Source: Bacillota bacterium
GTDB taxonomy: Bacteria > Bacillota > Clostridia > Christensenellales > CAG-138
Assembly (NCBI GenBank): GCA_023458355.1
Contig: JAEWZS010000236.1
Location: 1-6,217 of the forward strand
DNA length: 6,217 nt
Direction of reading: 5' to 3'
In this document: in pieces, positions 4,939 to 6,217 of the stretch
Layout: every line of letters starts with the position of its first letter
Numbering within the stretch: the first letter of the stretch is position 1
Notes under the pieces: model-generated
Seen by the model: only the letters and a program-made list of their open reading frames with translations
Databases searched by the model: none
What the model was told of the DNA's origin: nothing
Position numbers and translations under genes: made by a program

Positions 4939-5559
4939 CTACGTCTGCATACCCCTTAGAATAAGCTGAAAATGCGCCTGAGATTGGGCCTGCAGATCAA
5001 AATCCGGATAACGGATGCACCATTCATAAATGATGCCGCGCATGGCCAGAATCAAATGGTTGGCAAGGGCCCCCAGCGGCAGTTCGGAAGAAAGCCCCCC
5101 GCTTTGTATGCCCTTGTCCAGTACACCCATGATAGTTTTATAAAGCATGCGGTTGTAGCTGGCGGCAGTCCCGGTGCGCGAAATGTTCGTCAGATGTGTC
5201 CGGTAGAGTGCTTTCATTCGTTCCAGCCCGATGGTATTCATAACCACATCCATTATTTTTTCAGCAAGCCGCAAGAGAACATCCGTTGCCGGCATGGTTG
5301 GCGGGAAGGTATCGATAAAAGCCTGATAGTCCACATCCACCCGCTCCACAAAATCAGCGATCAGGGCTTCCAGCAGGCTATCCCTGGATGCAAAGTGCAC
5401 ATAAAACGTGCCCTTGGCGACCCCGGCCTCCTCCACGATGCGATCCACGCTGACCTCGTCGAACCCATATTGCGTAAAGAGCGCGTCTGCAGCGGCATAC
5501 AGGCGCTTTTTTGTTGCAGACGCCCGTTCCTTTCTGGTGCTTGCGGCTTCCTTTTCCAT
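4939..5559 (-). CDS. TetR/AcrR-family transcriptional regulator
   Basis: This 206-residue one-component repressor is expected to bind its operator as a dimer and release it on binding a ligand. The N-terminal DNA-binding region runs from about residue 16 to 63, with YAAADALFTQYGFDEVSVD (21-39) leading into the helix-turn-helix VDRIVEEAGVAKGTFYVHF (38-56), a textbook TetR signature. The C-terminal two thirds are helical and variable, so the ligand cannot be predicted. Start: ATG 5559 has AAGGAG at 5572-5567 with a 7-base gap. An in-frame ATG at 5586 adds nine residues without a binding site and is rejected. The gene is divergent from a secreted surface protein, and twin palindromes lie between them, so it probably controls that gene and itself. 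Nothing follows it on its own strand before the gene-poor stretch. The last codons contain an inverted copy of TAAGGGGTA. Confidence 0.93.
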   Translation of the reverse strand: MEKEAASTRKERASATKKRLYAAADALFTQYGFDEVSVDRIVEEAGVAKGTFYVHFASRDSLLEALIADFVERVDVDYQAFIDTFPPTMPATDVLLRLAEKIMDVVMNTIGLERMKALYRTHLTNISRTGTAASYNRMLYKTIMGVLDKGIQSGGLSSELPLGALANHLILAMRGIIYEWCIRYPDFDLQAQSQAHFQLILRGMQT

Positions 5560-5570
5560 TATGATTCTCC

Positions 5571-5599
5571 TTGATTTTACATGCAAATATGAATATAAT
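5571..5599 (+). promoter_or_regulatory. Predicted promoter of the surface-protein gene
   Basis: TTGATT (5571-5576), a 17-bp spacer and a perfect TATAAT (5594-5599) predict a start near 5606 and a leader of about 120 bases. The -10 abuts the palindrome TGACTATAGTCA (5599-5610), so a bound repressor would cover the start. The -35 overlaps the ribosome binding site of the divergent tetR gene. Core hexamers and spacing are the same as at the dinB promoter in this window. Confidence 0.72.
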
Positions 5600-5623
5600 G
5601 ACTATAGTCATTGACTGTAGTCT
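5599..5623. promoter_or_regulatory. Twin palindromic operator, likely TetR-family binding site
   Basis: A perfect 12-bp palindrome TGACTATAGTCA (5599-5610) is followed after one base by the near-copy TGACTGTAGTCT (5612-5623), a 13-bp period. The shared core is GACT-R-TAGTC. Two dyads side by side are a usual form for cooperative binding of two TetR-family dimers. The site overlaps the predicted start of the + strand gene and lies in the early leader of tetR. Confidence 0.75.
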
Positions 5624-5644
5624 TTTATTATGTCGTTGCTCTTG

Positions 5645-5673
5645 ATTATAAGATCAAAGCGGCTTCTATGCAA
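5645..5673 (-). promoter_or_regulatory. Predicted promoter of the tetR gene
   Basis: On the complement, TTGCAT (5673-5668) is followed after 17 bp by a perfect TATAAT (5650-5645). This predicts a start near 5638, and the tetR transcript would then cross the twin operator about 15 to 40 bases downstream. The -35 is only a half match. An inverted repeat TTGAT-N6-ATCAA (5642-5657) overlaps the -10 and could be a further binding site. Confidence 0.55.
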
Positions 5674-5680
5674 TAGCCGC
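5659..5680 (+). other. Hairpin in the leader of the surface-protein gene
   Basis: GCGGCT (5659-5664) pairs with AGCCGC (5675-5680) around a 10-base loop, within the predicted 120-base leader. No T tract follows, so it is not a terminator. It could stabilise the leader or affect translation. No known riboswitch consensus was matched. Confidence 0.3.
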
Positions 5681-5726
5681 CGGGCACAAGGCCGCAAAAC
5701 CGCGTAAAAACGGAAGGATAGGTATT

Positions 5727-6217
5727 ATGAAGGCAAAAATAGGGTTAGGGCTTATACTGGCCGCAATGCTGGCGCTCTTTCTGCTGCCCGCGGCGGCGCT
5801 GGCAGATGACGAGCTTACCGTAACGGGCGGCGTCGAAGGCGTGGATTATGAGTTTTCGATTTCAGGTGGCGCTAGAAGGGTGACAATATATAGAGACACG
5901 CCGCTCACCATATCCGGCCAGCCCAGCCACGCAAGCGTTGTCATTTATAACAACGTACAGGCAAACCTGACGCTGGAGGACGCTAAGATCCATTCGCCTG
6001 GTGGTGCGGCCATCCATACCTTTAGCGGCGCAACGCTGAACCTCACGGTGGTGGGCGATAATACGCTCAAGGGTACCAATGGCTACGCCGGTCTTGATGT
6101 TAACCCTGGCCAGACGCTGGTGATCACGGCGGCGAGCACCGGCACGCTCAACGTTACGGGCGGCTTTTTCGGCGCGGGCATCGGCGGCGGGGACGGCGGC
6201 GGCGGCGGGAATATCAC
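5727..6217 (+). CDS. Secreted beta-rich surface protein, likely carbohydrate-binding/adhesin-like (partial, 3' end outside window)
   Basis: The first 163 residues of an exported protein are present, and the frame is still open at the window edge. The start is ATG with GGAAGG at 5712-5717, nine bases upstream. Residues 1-26 form a clear signal peptide: two lysines, a hydrophobic core, and cleavage after A24-L25-A26 before DDE. The mature part is made of short repetitive beta strands rich in T, V, N and G (LTVTGG, PLTISG, VVIYNN, ANLTLEDAKI, LNLTVVG, TLVITAAS, TLNVTGG), ending in the glycine-rich block GAGIGGGDGGGGGNI (149-163). From memory, such stacked strands followed by GAGIGGG occur in large clostridial surface proteins annotated as carbohydrate-binding-domain or cell-wall-anchored proteins, so a right-handed beta-helix-like region is likely. 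Ligand and anchor (LPXTG, SLH) cannot be known because the C-terminus is missing. Its GC content is higher than that of the preceding gene-poor stretch. It is probably repressed by the divergent TetR protein. Confidence 0.85.
   Translation, partial: MKAKIGLGLILAAMLALFLLPAAALADDELTVTGGVEGVDYEFSISGGARRVTIYRDTPLTISGQPSHASVVIYNNVQANLTLEDAKIHSPGGAAIHTFSGATLNLTVVGDNTLKGTNGYAGLDVNPGQTLVITAASTGTLNVTGGFFGAGIGGGDGGGGGNI

Noticed and set aside
4972..5574. 200-codon open frame on the + strand across tetR
   Set aside because: It is antisense to a clear TetR-family gene, rich in His, Arg, Gln and Cys, and has no ribosome binding site.
5640..5720. Possible cyclic-di-GMP (GEMM) riboswitch in the surface-gene leader
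   Set aside because: Short pieces such as ATAGCCGCCGGGC and CCGCAAAACC recall the GEMM consensus, but they are in the wrong order and the P1b stem with its GAAA loop is absent.
1..6217. CRISPR array, insertion sequence or intact mobility gene
   Set aside because: No regularly spaced direct repeats of suitable length, no transposase or integrase motifs and no terminal inverted repeats were seen in the window.

Overview
The window looks like chromosomal DNA of a mid-GC Gram-positive bacterium of the Clostridia (Bacillota). The basis is strong AGGAGG-type ribosome binding sites, TTGATT-N17-TATAAT promoters, a Gram-positive type LexA box, a Firmicutes-style 5S rRNA and Y-family polymerase, and a tRNA-Gln-like 3' end. 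Genus cannot be decided from the sequence.

Layout. (1) 1-160: a complete 5S rRNA gene with its own intrinsic terminator, probably the tail of an rRNA operon. (2) 245-1935: a membrane-anchored or secreted polysaccharide deacetylase (+) that converges on a class I SAM-dependent methyltransferase (-). Their stop codons overlap inside a short perfect hairpin. (3) 2086-4297: a DNA-damage module. A SRAP/HMCES-type abasic-site protein (-) is divergent from a Y-family DNA polymerase (+), which is followed by a small conserved-looking protein of unknown function. The polymerase promoter carries a LexA box just downstream of its -10, so the polymerase and small gene are predicted to be SOS-induced. (4) 4298-4938: about 640 bases without an intact gene. 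The stretch starts with a terminator and a 23-base fragment matching the 3' end of a tRNA-Gln, and it also holds 9-bp repeats, a second terminator and a possible decayed coding remnant. This reads as one end (attachment site) of an integrated element or the scar of one. (5) 4939-6217: a TetR-family repressor (-), divergent from a secreted beta-rich, Gly-rich surface protein (+) that runs off the window. Between them are two promoters pointing at each other, with a double palindromic operator in the shared segment.

How the parts work together. The SRAP protein shields abasic sites in single-stranded DNA, and the Y-family polymerase bypasses lesions, so the centre of the window is a coherent damage-tolerance cassette under LexA. 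The right end looks like a self-contained regulator/target pair. The left-end deacetylase and methyltransferase show no functional link beyond their convergent layout. The most unusual signals are the tRNA fragment with nearby repeats (a candidate att region), the face-to-face promoters at the TetR locus, and the unnamed partner protein of the polymerase.
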